A stretch of 33,086 nucleotides of DNA from Acidobacteriota bacterium (lineage in GTDB: Bacteria > Acidobacteriota > Blastocatellia > RBC074). Below, piece after piece: positions 8,488 through 16,129 of the stretch. The first letter of the stretch is position 1. The number at the start of each line of letters is the position of its first letter. The stretch is from assembly GCA_016789605.1 (NCBI GenBank), contig JAEUQO010000159.1:1-33086 (forward strand), given 5' to 3'. Position numbers and translations under genes: made by a program. Under the pieces are notes generated by a model that worked only from the letters and a program-made list of their open reading frames with translations, had not been told where the DNA came from and ran no database searches.

Positions 8488-9828
8488 CTAGAAGTTATTC
8501 GGCGGTTTTTCTGAATCCGAGCGCCGTTTCAGTACGGGGCGCTCTGACGATTCGGGCGTGGTTTCCGCCGGTTTGGTTTTGCTCTCGGTTTCACTGATGG
8601 TTGATGCGTCGCGGCGTTTCAACACCGGGCGTTCGCCGTCTTCGGTCGCAGGCTTTTCGCCGTTCGTGGTTTTCTCGCTGCTGGTTTTCTCGCCGCTGCT
8701 TTCGCTGGTTTTTTCCGTCGTGGAGCTATCACGCCGTTTCAGCACCGGGCGACCGTCGTCAGCGGATTCGGTCGAACTGCCCGTGGACGTTCCGTTGGCT
8801 TCGTCGCCGGAATTGTCACGCCGACGAAGCACCGGACGATCTGACGAATTGGGCGCATTGGGACTGTCGGCAGACGCATCACTGTCGCTTTGCGGGCGGC
8901 GTTTCAGCGTCGGGCGGCGGTCGTCACCGTTATTGACCGGGCGGCTGGCTGCGCTGGCTGCCAGCAAACGGGATTTGACGTTGCCAAATTCAGACGTGCT
9001 GATTTGGTATTCGTTCTTTTCCGGGAAACGAACGATCAGTTCACGGACTTCCTTGATGCGGTCGCCGGTCAGCGGATGCGTACTGAAGACTTTGGCCAAT
9101 GTGCCGGGGCGACGTTTTTCCTGCGCCTGCAACTTTTCAAAGAAGGTGATCAGCGCATTGGGGTCATAACCCGCTGCCCACATGTATTGCGCCCCCAGAC
9201 GGTCGGCTTCTTTTTCTGCGCCACGCGAAAATTTCAGGAACGTCAGCGGCACCAGCAAGCCATAGCTTTGTTGCAGGACGTATCCCGGCAAACCACCCAA
9301 AAAGATCAACGGAATCGAAGCCCAGTTGACCAGTTCGCCTTTGGACGCTTGTTCAATGCCGTGCCGCGCGGCGACGTGCGCAATTTCGTGCGCCATCACG
9401 CCTGCGACTTCGGCTTCGTTTTCGGCGGCTTCCAGCAAACCGCGATTGACGTACAGGTATCCGCCCGGCAAGGCGAATGCGTTCACGTCGTTTGAGTCAA
9501 TGACTTTGATGGTAAAGGGAATCTTGCTGTCAGAATGCAGCACGATATTTTGCGCCACCCGGTTGATGTATTCAGAAACAATCGGGTCATTGATAAGGCG
9601 CGATTCGCGATCCACCTGGGCTGACATTTGGCGGCCCAGCGCGACTTCACGGTCTACCGAATAGAACGACAAGTTGCCTTTGTTGATGTCGCGTTTGCCG
9701 ATCAGCGTGGGATCGTTTTTTTCTTCGAGTGGTTTGAATTTGGATTTGTCTTGCGCCAGCCCAGCGGTTGCTGTGCAAAGTGCCAGCGTCAAAGCGAGCG
9801 TAGATTGGTACCATCTAGGTTTCATCAT
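8488..9828 (-). CDS. Secreted M48-family zinc metalloprotease with RPVLKRR-repeat tail
   Basis: A 446-residue protein. A signal peptide (about 1-25, ending GLAQ) precedes a BepA/YfgC-like M48 peptidase domain (about 50-265). The zinc motif HEIAH is at residues 147-151, with the downstream glutamate in AEKEADRLG (about 204-212) and STHPLTGDRI near 249. Homologues are periplasmic quality-control proteases of outer membrane proteins. After residue about 295 comes a 150-residue low-complexity Ser/Thr/Glu/Asp-rich tail. It contains five copies of the heptad RP(V/T)L(K/R)RR, at residues 305, 331, 360, 400 and 430. G-rich bases precede two adjacent ATG codons; the second (9825) is better spaced and may be the real start. 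Confidence 0.88.
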   Translation of the reverse strand: MMKPRWYQSTLALTLALCTATAGLAQDKSKFKPLEEKNDPTLIGKRDINKGNLSFYSVDREVALGRQMSAQVDRESRLINDPIVSEYINRVAQNIVLHSDSKIPFTIKVIDSNDVNAFALPGGYLYVNRGLLEAAENEAEVAGVMAHEIAHVAARHGIEQASKGELVNWASIPLIFLGGLPGYVLQQSYGLLVPLTFLKFSRGAEKEADRLGAQYMWAAGYDPNALITFFEKLQAQEKRRPGTLAKVFSTHPLTGDRIKEVRELIVRFPEKNEYQISTSEFGNVKSRLLAASAASRPVNNGDDRRPTLKRRPQSDSDASADSPNAPNSSDRPVLRRRDNSGDEANGTSTGSSTESADDGRPVLKRRDSSTTEKTSESSGEKTSSEKTTNGEKPATEDGERPVLKRRDASTISETESKTKPAETTPESSERPVLKRRSDSEKPPNNF

Positions 9829-9878
9829 CTTCCCCCCATTGCCTGTAGTTGCCTGACCTGCTGTTTACAAGCTTGCAA

Positions 9879-9884
9879 ATTATA
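9879..9884 (-). promoter_or_regulatory. -10 element candidate for the M48 protease gene
   Basis: The minus strand reads TATAAT at 9884-9879, about 50 bases before the start codon. No convincing -35 hexamer sits at the matching distance, so only the -10 is reported. Confidence 0.35.
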
Positions 9885-9962
9885 GACCAACAGCGGCGCC
9901 TTAGACGTGCGCGGACGTGCTCTGGTTGGCAAATGCTCCGTTAAATCCGATTCATTCGTTGC

Positions 9963-9992
9963 TTGAGTCGTTTTCAGGGGCAGTGCTAGTAT
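9963..9992 (+). promoter_or_regulatory. Candidate promoter for the DASS symporter gene
   Basis: TTGAGT (9963-9968), an 18-base spacer and TAGTAT (9987-9992) with an extended TGC just before the -10. The predicted leader before ATG 10073 is about 75 bases. Confidence 0.5.
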
Positions 9993-10072
9993 CCGCCCGC
10001 TTGTATTGGACTGCAACTCTGACACGCTGCGCCAGTTGCGCGACGACTCCAGCAAACAGGAAATGATCACAC

Positions 10073-11626
10073 ATGGAATCCAAGCCCCCCGCTGCTGAGG
10101 CAGCTTCGCACACTTCTGCCTCTGCTGCTGCCCCTGACAGTGCGGCAAAAAGTCACAACACCTTTACAGGATTGCTGTTTCGTTGGGCGATAACGCTCGG
10201 TGCGGGGCTGCTTGTGTATTTGCTGCCCGTGCCGCAAGGGATCACCGCGCAATCGTGGCAGTTGTTGGCGATTTTTACGGCGACGATCGTCGGTTCGATT
10301 GCGCGGCCAGTGCCGGGCGGAGCCATGGTCCTGATCGGCTTGGGCGTGATTGCGTTGACCAAATCCATGCCGCTCAGCGATGCGCTGGCCAAAACGGCGA
10401 CAGACGCCAAAGCGCTGGAAACCTTGCGCCTCAAAGCGACGCTCGGCGGATATGCCGATCCGGTGGTTTGGTTGGTGTTGGCGGCGTTTTTTATGTCGCG
10501 CGGCATGATCAAAACCGGCTTGGGGCGACGCATTGCGTTGTTGTTCATACGTGCGATTGGTCACCGTTCGCTGGGGTTGGGGTACGCGCTGGTGGGCACC
10601 GATTTGCTGTTGGCGACGGTCATTCCTTCCAACGGCGCGCGGTGCGGTGGCATCACCTTTCCCATCGCCAAAAGCGTGACCGAAGAATACGACTCGCGGC
10701 CCGGTCCCACGGCGGGACGTCTGGGCTCGTTTTTGATGGCCTTCATTTATCAATGCGAAGTCATCATCTGTGCCATGTTCCTGACCGGGCAGGCGGGCAA
10801 TCTGCTGATTCAAAAATTTGCCTTGCAGGGCGCAGGCGTTGATTTGAATTACAGCCGTTGGATGATCGGCGGACTGGTGCCCGGCGTGATTTCACTGGTG
10901 GTGACGGGGTTGTTGCTGTACCGGATTTTTCCGCCAGAAGTTCGTCATACGCCGGGCGCGGCGGAATTTGCCCAGCGCGAATTGAACACAATGGGCAAAA
11001 CGAGCTGGCAGGAAAAAGCCATGCTCGCGGTCTTTTTGCTGACGGCGGTGTTGTGGTCTACGACCAACCGGCTACATTCGATTGATTATGCGGTGGTGGC
11101 GTTGATGGGCATTTGCGTGCTGCTGTTTCTTCAGGTGTTGGACTGGAGCGATTTGATGGCTGAACGCAACGCCTGGGACGTGTTCATCTGGTACGGCGGC
11201 ATGGTGCGTCTGGCCGAAGCGCTGGGCGAAACCGGCATCACCAAAAAATTTGCCGAGATGGCCGCCGGATTCACCACCGGTTGGCGTTGGTGGGCGGCGC
11301 TGGCGCTGCTGGCAGTGATTTATTTCTATGCGCACTATGCGTTTGCCAGCATTTCGGCGCATGCGCTGGCGATGTATACGCCGTTTTTGATTGTCGTCAT
11401 CGCGTCAGGAGCGCCGCCGTTTATCGCCGCTGCCATGTTGGCGTATTTTTCAAACCTCTCGGCATCACTGACGCATTATGGCACTACGCCGGGGCCGATC
11501 TTTTTTGGCGCTGGTTACGTCACGCAGCAAAAGTGGTGGCAACTGGGATTGATTACTTCTGTGCCGAATATCCTGATCTGGGCTTTGGTCGGAGCCGTCT
11601 GGTGGAAGATTCTGGGCTGGTGGTAA
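10073..11626 (+). CDS. DASS-family anion:sodium symporter (dicarboxylate type)
   Basis: A 517-residue polytopic inner-membrane protein of the divalent anion:Na+ symporter family, close to the 2-oxoglutarate/malate and CitT/TtdT branch. Visible hallmarks are the first motif with Asn in ATVIPSNGARCGGITFPIAKSV, a long helix-rich body, WDVFIWYGGMVRLAEALGETGI in the middle, and a C-terminal SNLSASLTHYGTTPGPIFFGAGYV that resembles the second substrate-binding SNT-type motif. An Ala/Ser-rich cytoplasmic N-terminus of about 30 residues precedes the first helix. It probably imports or exchanges C4/C5 dicarboxylates or citrate. AGGA lies 11 bases before ATG. It is monocistronic, with its own promoter and terminator. 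Confidence 0.9.
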   Translation: MESKPPAAEAASHTSASAAAPDSAAKSHNTFTGLLFRWAITLGAGLLVYLLPVPQGITAQSWQLLAIFTATIVGSIARPVPGGAMVLIGLGVIALTKSMPLSDALAKTATDAKALETLRLKATLGGYADPVVWLVLAAFFMSRGMIKTGLGRRIALLFIRAIGHRSLGLGYALVGTDLLLATVIPSNGARCGGITFPIAKSVTEEYDSRPGPTAGRLGSFLMAFIYQCEVIICAMFLTGQAGNLLIQKFALQGAGVDLNYSRWMIGGLVPGVISLVVTGLLLYRIFPPEVRHTPGAAEFAQRELNTMGKTSWQEKAMLAVFLLTAVLWSTTNRLHSIDYAVVALMGICVLLFLQVLDWSDLMAERNAWDVFIWYGGMVRLAEALGETGITKKFAEMAAGFTTGWRWWAALALLAVIYFYAHYAFASISAHALAMYTPFLIVVIASGAPPFIAAAMLAYFSNLSASLTHYGTTPGPIFFGAGYVTQQKWWQLGLITSVPNILIWALVGAVWWKILGWW

Positions 11627-11643
11627 GAGAGACAAACGGCAAA

Positions 11644-11729
11644 AGCAAAAGGCGAAGGGCAACAGGCATTCTGGGCGAACCTGCTGGGCGAACCTGCTGA
11701 ATGCCGACTCTTCGCCTTTTGCTGTTTTG
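11644..11729. terminator. Terminator hairpin with a tandem 13-bp duplication in its loop
   Basis: AGCAAAAGGCGAAG (11644-11657) pairs perfectly with CTTCGCCTTTTGCT (11710-11723), followed by GTTTTGT. An inner GGCATT/AATGCC stem (11665-11670, 11700-11705) encloses two identical 13-bp direct repeats CTGGGCGAACCTG (11671-11683 and 11684-11696). It lies between the symporter gene and the convergent TPR gene. Confidence 0.75.
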
Positions 11730-11733
11730 TCAG

Positions 11734-12048
11734 TTAGAGCAAATCGGCCAGGGCCATTTCAAAATCTTGGGCCATGCCCGGATGTCCGTGCCGTTGTGCG
11801 GCGACAATGCCTTGTTGATAGGCGGCGCGCGCTTCGTCAATGCGGCCCAGCCGTTCCAGCGCCTGCGCCAGTTTGCCGTAGGCGTTTCCTTGATCATCCG
11901 CTTGCTGCAAATAGGTTTGCAGCTCTTCAGCGGCTTCAGCAAAGCGTTCAACCTTTAACAATTCGTTGGCCAGGCCAAAACGCACCGCCGTATTGTTGGG
12001 ATCAGCGGTCAGCATGGTGCGAAACACATCTATACGAGAATCTGCCAT
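11734..12048 (-). CDS. Small tetratricopeptide-repeat protein
   Basis: A 104-residue protein. ATG 12048 is preferred over an ATG ten codons upstream because AGGAG followed by AAGG lies just before it. The sequence is two to three TPR helix pairs and little else: DPNNTAVRFGLANELLKVERFAEAAEELQTYL, then GNAYGKLAQALERLGRIDEARAAYQQGI (split here only for description). Such short soluble TPR proteins usually act as protein-interaction adaptors; no partner is indicated. The gene ends almost at the terminator it shares with the symporter and is divergent from the DinB gene. Confidence 0.8.
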   Translation of the reverse strand: MADSRIDVFRTMLTADPNNTAVRFGLANELLKVERFAEAAEELQTYLQQADDQGNAYGKLAQALERLGRIDEARAAYQQGIVAAQRHGHPGMAQDFEMALADLL

Positions 12049-12171
12049 TTTTCCTTCTCCTGATTGGTTAATAATCAAAGCGCTGCGATCTTAGGAGTCG
12101 TGCCGCCGCGCCGTCAAATCCGCCGCTGTGGACTGCCACTTGGCGACCATCTCCTTTATACTTGCGCGGCC

Positions 12172-12654
12172 ATGTCAGAACACGACAACTTGATCAAACA
12201 ATATGAACGACAGGCCGAAGAACTGGAGCAGTTGCTGGCAGTTCTCTCTGCTGAATGCGTTAGCTGGCGTCCCGCGGTGGATCGTTGGTCGTTGACGGAA
12301 ATCGCCGGGCATTTGGCCGACGCGGAATTGCTGGCGTCTGTGCGGATTCGCCGGATTCTGACGCAGGACCGTCCGCAGCTTTTTGGGTATCAACAAGAGT
12401 TGTGGGCGACACGGTTGACCTATCAGCGCCGCCGCATTGCCACCGTTGCGCAACGATTTGCATTGTTGCGCCGCGAAAATGCCGAACTGCTGGCGGAACA
12501 AACGCGCGCCGACATCTGGCAGCAAACCGGTGCACACGACGAATATGGCGTGTTGACGCTGCAACATCTGATTCAGGATTACGTTTCCCACACCGCCAAG
12601 CATCTGTTGCAAATGCGAGCCGTGGCAGAAGCGTACCGCAGACAATCCAACTGA
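12172..12654 (+). CDS. DinB-superfamily metal-binding protein
   Basis: A 160-residue four-helix-bundle protein. The frame is open upstream to 12064, but ATG 12172 gives the standard DinB N-terminus. The metal triad is likely His47 (in AGHLADAE), His140 and His144 (in DYVSHTAKHLLQM), the typical HxnHxxxH layout of DinB/YfiT-like proteins. Several members are thiol-dependent transferases or hydrolases using bacillithiol or similar thiols; the substrate here is unknown. No Shine-Dalgarno is present. A TATACT hexamer at 12157-12162 lies so close to the ATG that the transcript may be nearly leaderless. The Lys-rich gene starts ten bases downstream and the DUF4031 gene follows, forming a likely operon. 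Confidence 0.82.
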   Translation: MSEHDNLIKQYERQAEELEQLLAVLSAECVSWRPAVDRWSLTEIAGHLADAELLASVRIRRILTQDRPQLFGYQQELWATRLTYQRRRIATVAQRFALLRRENAELLAEQTRADIWQQTGAHDEYGVLTLQHLIQDYVSHTAKHLLQMRAVAEAYRRQSN

Positions 12655-12664
12655 GAGGTGTGTA

Positions 12665-13063
12665 ATGGCGAAGGCCCAGGAAAAAGACCCACAAGAGAAA
12701 GCGGCAGAACCGCTTGCCAAACCCGAAAAAGACAAGAAGCAGAAAGACAAGGACAAAGACAAAGATCACAAAGCCTTGGTTGGCCGCGTCAAGAAAGTGG
12801 TCAAGAAATCGCGCCGCAAACTGAGCGAAGAGAAATTCGAAAAGGAATTGCAGCGCACGATCGCCTTTCTGGAACAGTTACAAGGCAAGATCGCGCACCC
12901 GGCAGAAGCCGCCACGCCAGAGACGGCAACTGCTTCTGGCAAGGCGTCAAAGTCCGCCGCCAAGCGTGCGCCAAAGAAAGCTGCCAAACGCGCCAGCGCT
13001 AAAACCGCTGGCGCAAAGCTGAAGAAGAAGAAAGTTGCCGCCAAGAAAAAAAGCGAAGCATAA
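12665..13063 (+). CDS. Lys/Ala-rich basic protein, histone H1-like tail
   Basis: A 132-residue, extremely lysine-rich protein with a good GAGGTG ribosome site. The first 35 residues are Lys/Asp/Glu-rich with a KDKDKDKD run. A central predicted helix (about 37-78; VGRVKKVVKKSRRKLSEEK then FEKELQRTIAFLEQLQGKI) is the only part with ordinary composition. The C-terminal 45 residues are Lys/Ala/Arg-rich with AAKR and AAKKK repeats, as in bacterial H1-like nucleoid proteins. Nucleic-acid binding is inferred from charge only; there is no recognised catalytic domain. It lies between DinB (10-base gap) and DUF4031 (4-base gap). Confidence 0.65.
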   Translation: MAKAQEKDPQEKAAEPLAKPEKDKKQKDKDKDKDHKALVGRVKKVVKKSRRKLSEEKFEKELQRTIAFLEQLQGKIAHPAEAATPETATASGKASKSAAKRAPKKAAKRASAKTAGAKLKKKKVAAKKKSEA

Positions 13064-13067
13064 GACG

Positions 13068-13382
13068 ATGGCCATCCTGCTCGATTCTTTCCAAAACGGC
13101 GCGCGCGGACCGCTGCATTACTGGCATCGGCGTTGTGGGCATTTGGTGTCAGACACTTCGTTGGAAGAGCTGCACGAATTTGCCGCAGGGTTGGGATTGC
13201 GGCGCGAATGGTTTCAGGTCAAATCCATCCCGCATTACGACGTGACCGGCAAATATTACGAACTAGCCCTGGAGCGCGGCGCGCTGTTGGTGTCGTCGCG
13301 CGAAATTGTGCGGCGGGCCATCCGGTTGGAGGTCAATCCGAAGGCTGCCAACGCCGATTTGCTCGCCGAAGGCCAAAATTGA
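13068..13382 (+). CDS. DUF4031 domain-containing protein
   Basis: A 104-residue soluble protein that starts four bases after the Lys-rich gene. The body matches the DUF4031 pattern: a WHRRCGHLVSDTSLEELHEFA segment, LGLRREWFQ, then PHYDVTGKYYELALERGALLVSSRE. Conserved His, Asp and the PHYD motif suggest a metal or nucleotide site, but the family function is unknown to me. The frame is open upstream to 13035; ATG 13068 fits the domain start, and the short gap implies translational coupling. The end of the gene overlaps the promoter of the next gene. Confidence 0.75.
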   Translation: MAILLDSFQNGARGPLHYWHRRCGHLVSDTSLEELHEFAAGLGLRREWFQVKSIPHYDVTGKYYELALERGALLVSSREIVRRAIRLEVNPKAANADLLAEGQN

Positions 13383-13408
13383 CAGTGCGTAAAAGCGCGT
13401 GCTACTTT
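13379..13408 (+). promoter_or_regulatory. Candidate promoter for the site-2 protease gene
   Basis: A perfect TTGACA (13379-13384), an 18-base spacer and TACTTT (13403-13408) with TGC before the -10. The expected transcript start is near 13415. That rules out an upstream in-frame GTG at 13399 as the initiation codon of the following gene. Confidence 0.55.
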
Positions 13409-13452
13409 GCGCGTTCTTTAACCACCTGGCAGTTCTCATAGGAGTCCCGACT

Positions 13453-14100
13453 TTGCCACAAAATCCTGGCATCATCATCATCTGGTTTGTGGTGTTTCTG
13501 TTGTCCCTGACCGTGCATGAGTGTGCGCACGCCTGGGCGGCAGAACGATCCGGCGACCCGACGGGTCGGTATCTGGGGCGCATTACGCTCAACCCGATTC
13601 CGCACATAGATATCCTGGGAACGATCGTCTTGCCGTTGGTCATGATGATCTATGCCGGATGGATGTTTGGTTGGGCGAAGCCGGTGCCTTTCAATTCGCT
13701 CAATCTGCGTGATCGCAAGATGGGCGAAATCCTCATTGCGCTGGCCGGGCCGTTAAGCAATGTTTTGCTTGCGACGGGATTTTTTACCGTCACCAAAGTG
13801 CTACTCAGCAATGAAAGCGCTTCGGCTTCTACTCTGGGAGGTTTTGCCGATCCCGTTGGCGCAACCCTGTCCATTGGTTTACAGACCAACATCGTGCTGG
13901 CGATATTCAATCTGATTCCGATTCCGCCGCTCGACGGACATCACATCTTGCGCAATCTGCTGCCAGATTCCCTGGGTGAGAAATTTGCCGAGGCTTCGCC
14001 CTGGCTGGGCTTGATCGGCATGGCGTTTTTATTGAGCACGGGGTTTGCGGGGCAACTGATCAACCCTGTCATGCAAACCGTCTTTAGCTGGTTGCGCTGA
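13453..14100 (+). CDS. Site-2 protease family (M50B) intramembrane metalloprotease
   Basis: A 215-residue membrane protein. A TTG start at 13453 is preferred because GGAG lies eight bases upstream and the proposed promoter -10 is at 13403-13408. The zinc motif HECAH is at residues 22-26 in the first hydrophobic helix. The distal motif NLIPIPPLDGHHIL supplies the third ligand Asp. WAKPVPFN and ALAGPLSNVLLA are also typical of the short SpoIVFB/rseP-like group without a PDZ domain. It should cut transmembrane substrates within the bilayer. The order S2P, trpS, scpA, scpB recurs in many bacteria, which supports the block as a real gene cluster. Confidence 0.9.
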   Translation: MPQNPGIIIIWFVVFLLSLTVHECAHAWAAERSGDPTGRYLGRITLNPIPHIDILGTIVLPLVMMIYAGWMFGWAKPVPFNSLNLRDRKMGEILIALAGPLSNVLLATGFFTVTKVLLSNESASASTLGGFADPVGATLSIGLQTNIVLAIFNLIPIPPLDGHHILRNLLPDSLGEKFAEASPWLGLIGMAFLLSTGFAGQLINPVMQTVFSWLR

Positions 14101-14156
14101 CACCTTCCGCACGGATTGCGTCACACGAACGAATCTCTCCTTTACTGATTTTGGTT

Positions 14157-15143
14157 ATGAAACGAATTGTGAGTGGTATGCGCCCGACCGGGAAATTGCA
14201 CCTGGGCAATTACGAAGGCGCGCTGAAAAATTGGGTCAAGCTGCAAGACAGCTACGAATGCTTTTACTTTGTCGCCGACTGGCACGCGTTAACGTCGGAT
14301 TACGCCGACACGTCGCAAATCAATGCCAACATCATGGCGATGGCGACCGACTGGCTGGCCGCCGGACTCGATCCGCAAAAATCCGTCATCTTTGTGCAAT
14401 CGCTCGTGCCCGAACACGCCGAACTGCACATTTACTTTTCTGCCGTGACGCCGCTCGGCTGGTTGGAACGCGTGCCGACTTACAAGGAACAGCGCGAAAA
14501 CATCACCGACAAGGATTTGGGCAATTACGCGTTTCTGGGCTATCCGGTGCTGCAAGCGGCGGATATCTGTATGTACAAAGCCCATTTCGTGCCGGTCGGT
14601 CAGGATCAGGTGGCCCACGTTGAACTGACGCGCGAAATCGTGCGGCGCTTCAATAACTTTTATGGCGACGTCTTTCCCGAACCCGATGCGTTGTTGACCG
14701 AAACGCCCAAGCTGGTCGGGCTGGACGGACGCAAAATGTCCAAGAGCTATAACAACACGATTGAGTTGGGCGATGGGCCGGACGTCATCCGCGAAAAAGT
14801 GCGCCAGATGATTACGGACCGCACACGCATCCGCAAAGCCGATCCCGGTCACCCGGAAGATTGCGACGTTTGCAAGATGCACCGGCTGTATGTGGCGGCA
14901 GACGTCGCGGATAAATACGACGACGATTGTCGCAACGCGCGCATCGGCTGCGTCGAACGCAAACGGGCACTGGCTGACGCGTTGAGCGAGTATCTCGCAC
15001 CCATCACGGAACGATTGCAGTATTACCGCGCGCACCAGGACGAAGTCCGCGACATTCTGTTGGCGGGCACCGAACGCGCACGCGCAGAAGCGGGCCGCAT
15101 TCTGGGCGAAGTGCGCCGCGCGATGAAAATCGCTTGGTATTAA
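14157..15143 (+). CDS. trpS: Tryptophanyl-tRNA synthetase
   Basis: A 328-residue class I aminoacyl-tRNA synthetase that charges tRNA-Trp in the cytoplasm. The HIGH-type motif is HLGN at residues 15-18 and KMSKS is at 193-197. GYPVLQAADICMYKAHFVPVGQDQ forms the tryptophan/ATP site. ATG 14157 matches the family N-terminus (MKRIVSGMRPTG); a TTG two codons earlier is less likely. The anticodon-binding region carries Cys236, Cys239, Cys258 and Cys265. The spacing recalls the Thermotoga-type [4Fe-4S] TrpRS, but the fourth position is Arg268. No clear Shine-Dalgarno is present. It sits 56 bases after the site-2 protease gene. Confidence 0.97.
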   Translation: MKRIVSGMRPTGKLHLGNYEGALKNWVKLQDSYECFYFVADWHALTSDYADTSQINANIMAMATDWLAAGLDPQKSVIFVQSLVPEHAELHIYFSAVTPLGWLERVPTYKEQRENITDKDLGNYAFLGYPVLQAADICMYKAHFVPVGQDQVAHVELTREIVRRFNNFYGDVFPEPDALLTETPKLVGLDGRKMSKSYNNTIELGDGPDVIREKVRQMITDRTRIRKADPGHPEDCDVCKMHRLYVAADVADKYDDDCRNARIGCVERKRALADALSEYLAPITERLQYYRAHQDEVRDILLAGTERARAEAGRILGEVRRAMKIAWY

Positions 15144-15303
15144 ACGTTAGCCATCATCCACCAGACATTCATCCGCCACGAAAAATGGCAACACGTGCGC
15201 CGCTCGCCTGACGCAAGGCCGGTGCAGTTTGCCAATCAATGTGCGCGTCAATCGTGACCGCGGAACGGTGAATGCAGCACGGAAGAGGCCGGTTGAGTTT
15301 TCC

Positions 15304-16122
15304 ATGGCAAAAGCGAAGAAAGACAAATCGTCAGCGAATACGGCTTCGGTCGAAACGCCTGACGGCGAAAACGAGGAGCGCCGGGATAGTTACCGCGTCA
15401 AACTCGAAATTTTTGAAGGGCCGCTCGACCTGCTGCTCTATTTGATCAAAAAAGACGAGATTGATATCAACGACATTCCCGTTGCGCACATCACCGCACA
15501 GTATCTGGGCTATCTGGAATTGATGCAGGAGCTGGATATTGCCGTCGCCGGAGATTTTTTGGTGATGGCTTCGACGCTGATTTACATCAAGTCGAAGATG
15601 CTGTTGCCGCCCGAACCCAAGGCCGAAGGCGAAAGCGACCTGACCGAAGACCCGCGCGCCGAACTGGTCGAACGGTTGCTGGAATATCAGAAATTCAAAT
15701 CTGCCGCGCAAATGCTGCATTCGCGCGGCGAAATCGAAGCCGCCACCTACACACGCGGCGCGCTCGAAACCGACAAACACAATCCTGAAGTTTCCGCCAC
15801 CGTGCTCGATTTGCTGCGCGTGTTTCGCGAAATGCTGCAACGCGCTGTGTCGCAAGTGCAGCTCGAAATCCAGCGCGACGAAGTCACGATGTCAGAAAAG
15901 CTGGCGCAAATTCATGACTTGCTGGCTGCATACGACGAAATCAATGTGCGCGATGTGTTTGCCCGCGCCCGCTCGAAACGCGAATTGATCCTGACGTTTC
16001 TGGCGTTTCTCGAACTTGTGAAAGAGACGAAGATTCATTTGGTACAGCGTGAACTGTTCGGCGAAATCTTTGCCCGTCGCCGTACCGAACCGCTTTACCC
16101 GGCTGAAATGCCCATCGTTTGA
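15304..16122 (+). CDS. scpA: Segregation and condensation protein A
   Basis: A 272-residue kleisin subunit of the bacterial SMC-ScpAB condensin, which organises and segregates the chromosome. The N-terminal SMC-binding part reads YRVKLEIFEGPLDLLLYLIKKDEIDINDIPVAHIT, split here as the classic FEGPLDLLL motif at about residue 38 plus DINDIP. ATLIYIKSKMLLP follows, and the C-terminal winged-helix region ends with LIFLAFLEL-like FLAFLELVKE. The start at ATG 15304 gives a Lys-rich, disordered 25-residue N-terminus before the domain. It lies 160 bases after trpS and 7 bases before scpB. Confidence 0.95.
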   Translation: MAKAKKDKSSANTASVETPDGENEERRDSYRVKLEIFEGPLDLLLYLIKKDEIDINDIPVAHITAQYLGYLELMQELDIAVAGDFLVMASTLIYIKSKMLLPPEPKAEGESDLTEDPRAELVERLLEYQKFKSAAQMLHSRGEIEAATYTRGALETDKHNPEVSATVLDLLRVFREMLQRAVSQVQLEIQRDEVTMSEKLAQIHDLLAAYDEINVRDVFARARSKRELILTFLAFLELVKETKIHLVQRELFGEIFARRRTEPLYPAEMPIV

Positions 16123-16129
16123 ACCAACT

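Noticed and set aside
12064..12171. N-terminal extension of the DinB protein
   Set aside because: The extra residues do not fit the DinB fold, and the family N-terminus begins at ATG 12172.
13399..13452. Upstream GTG extension of the site-2 protease
   Set aside because: The codon lies between the -35 and -10 of the likely promoter, and the TTG at 13453 has a Shine-Dalgarno site.
14289..15035. Long minus-strand open frame (about 248 codons) opposite trpS
   Set aside because: It lies wholly inside the confident trpS gene, has no family resemblance, and arises from the GC-biased third codon positions of the sense gene.
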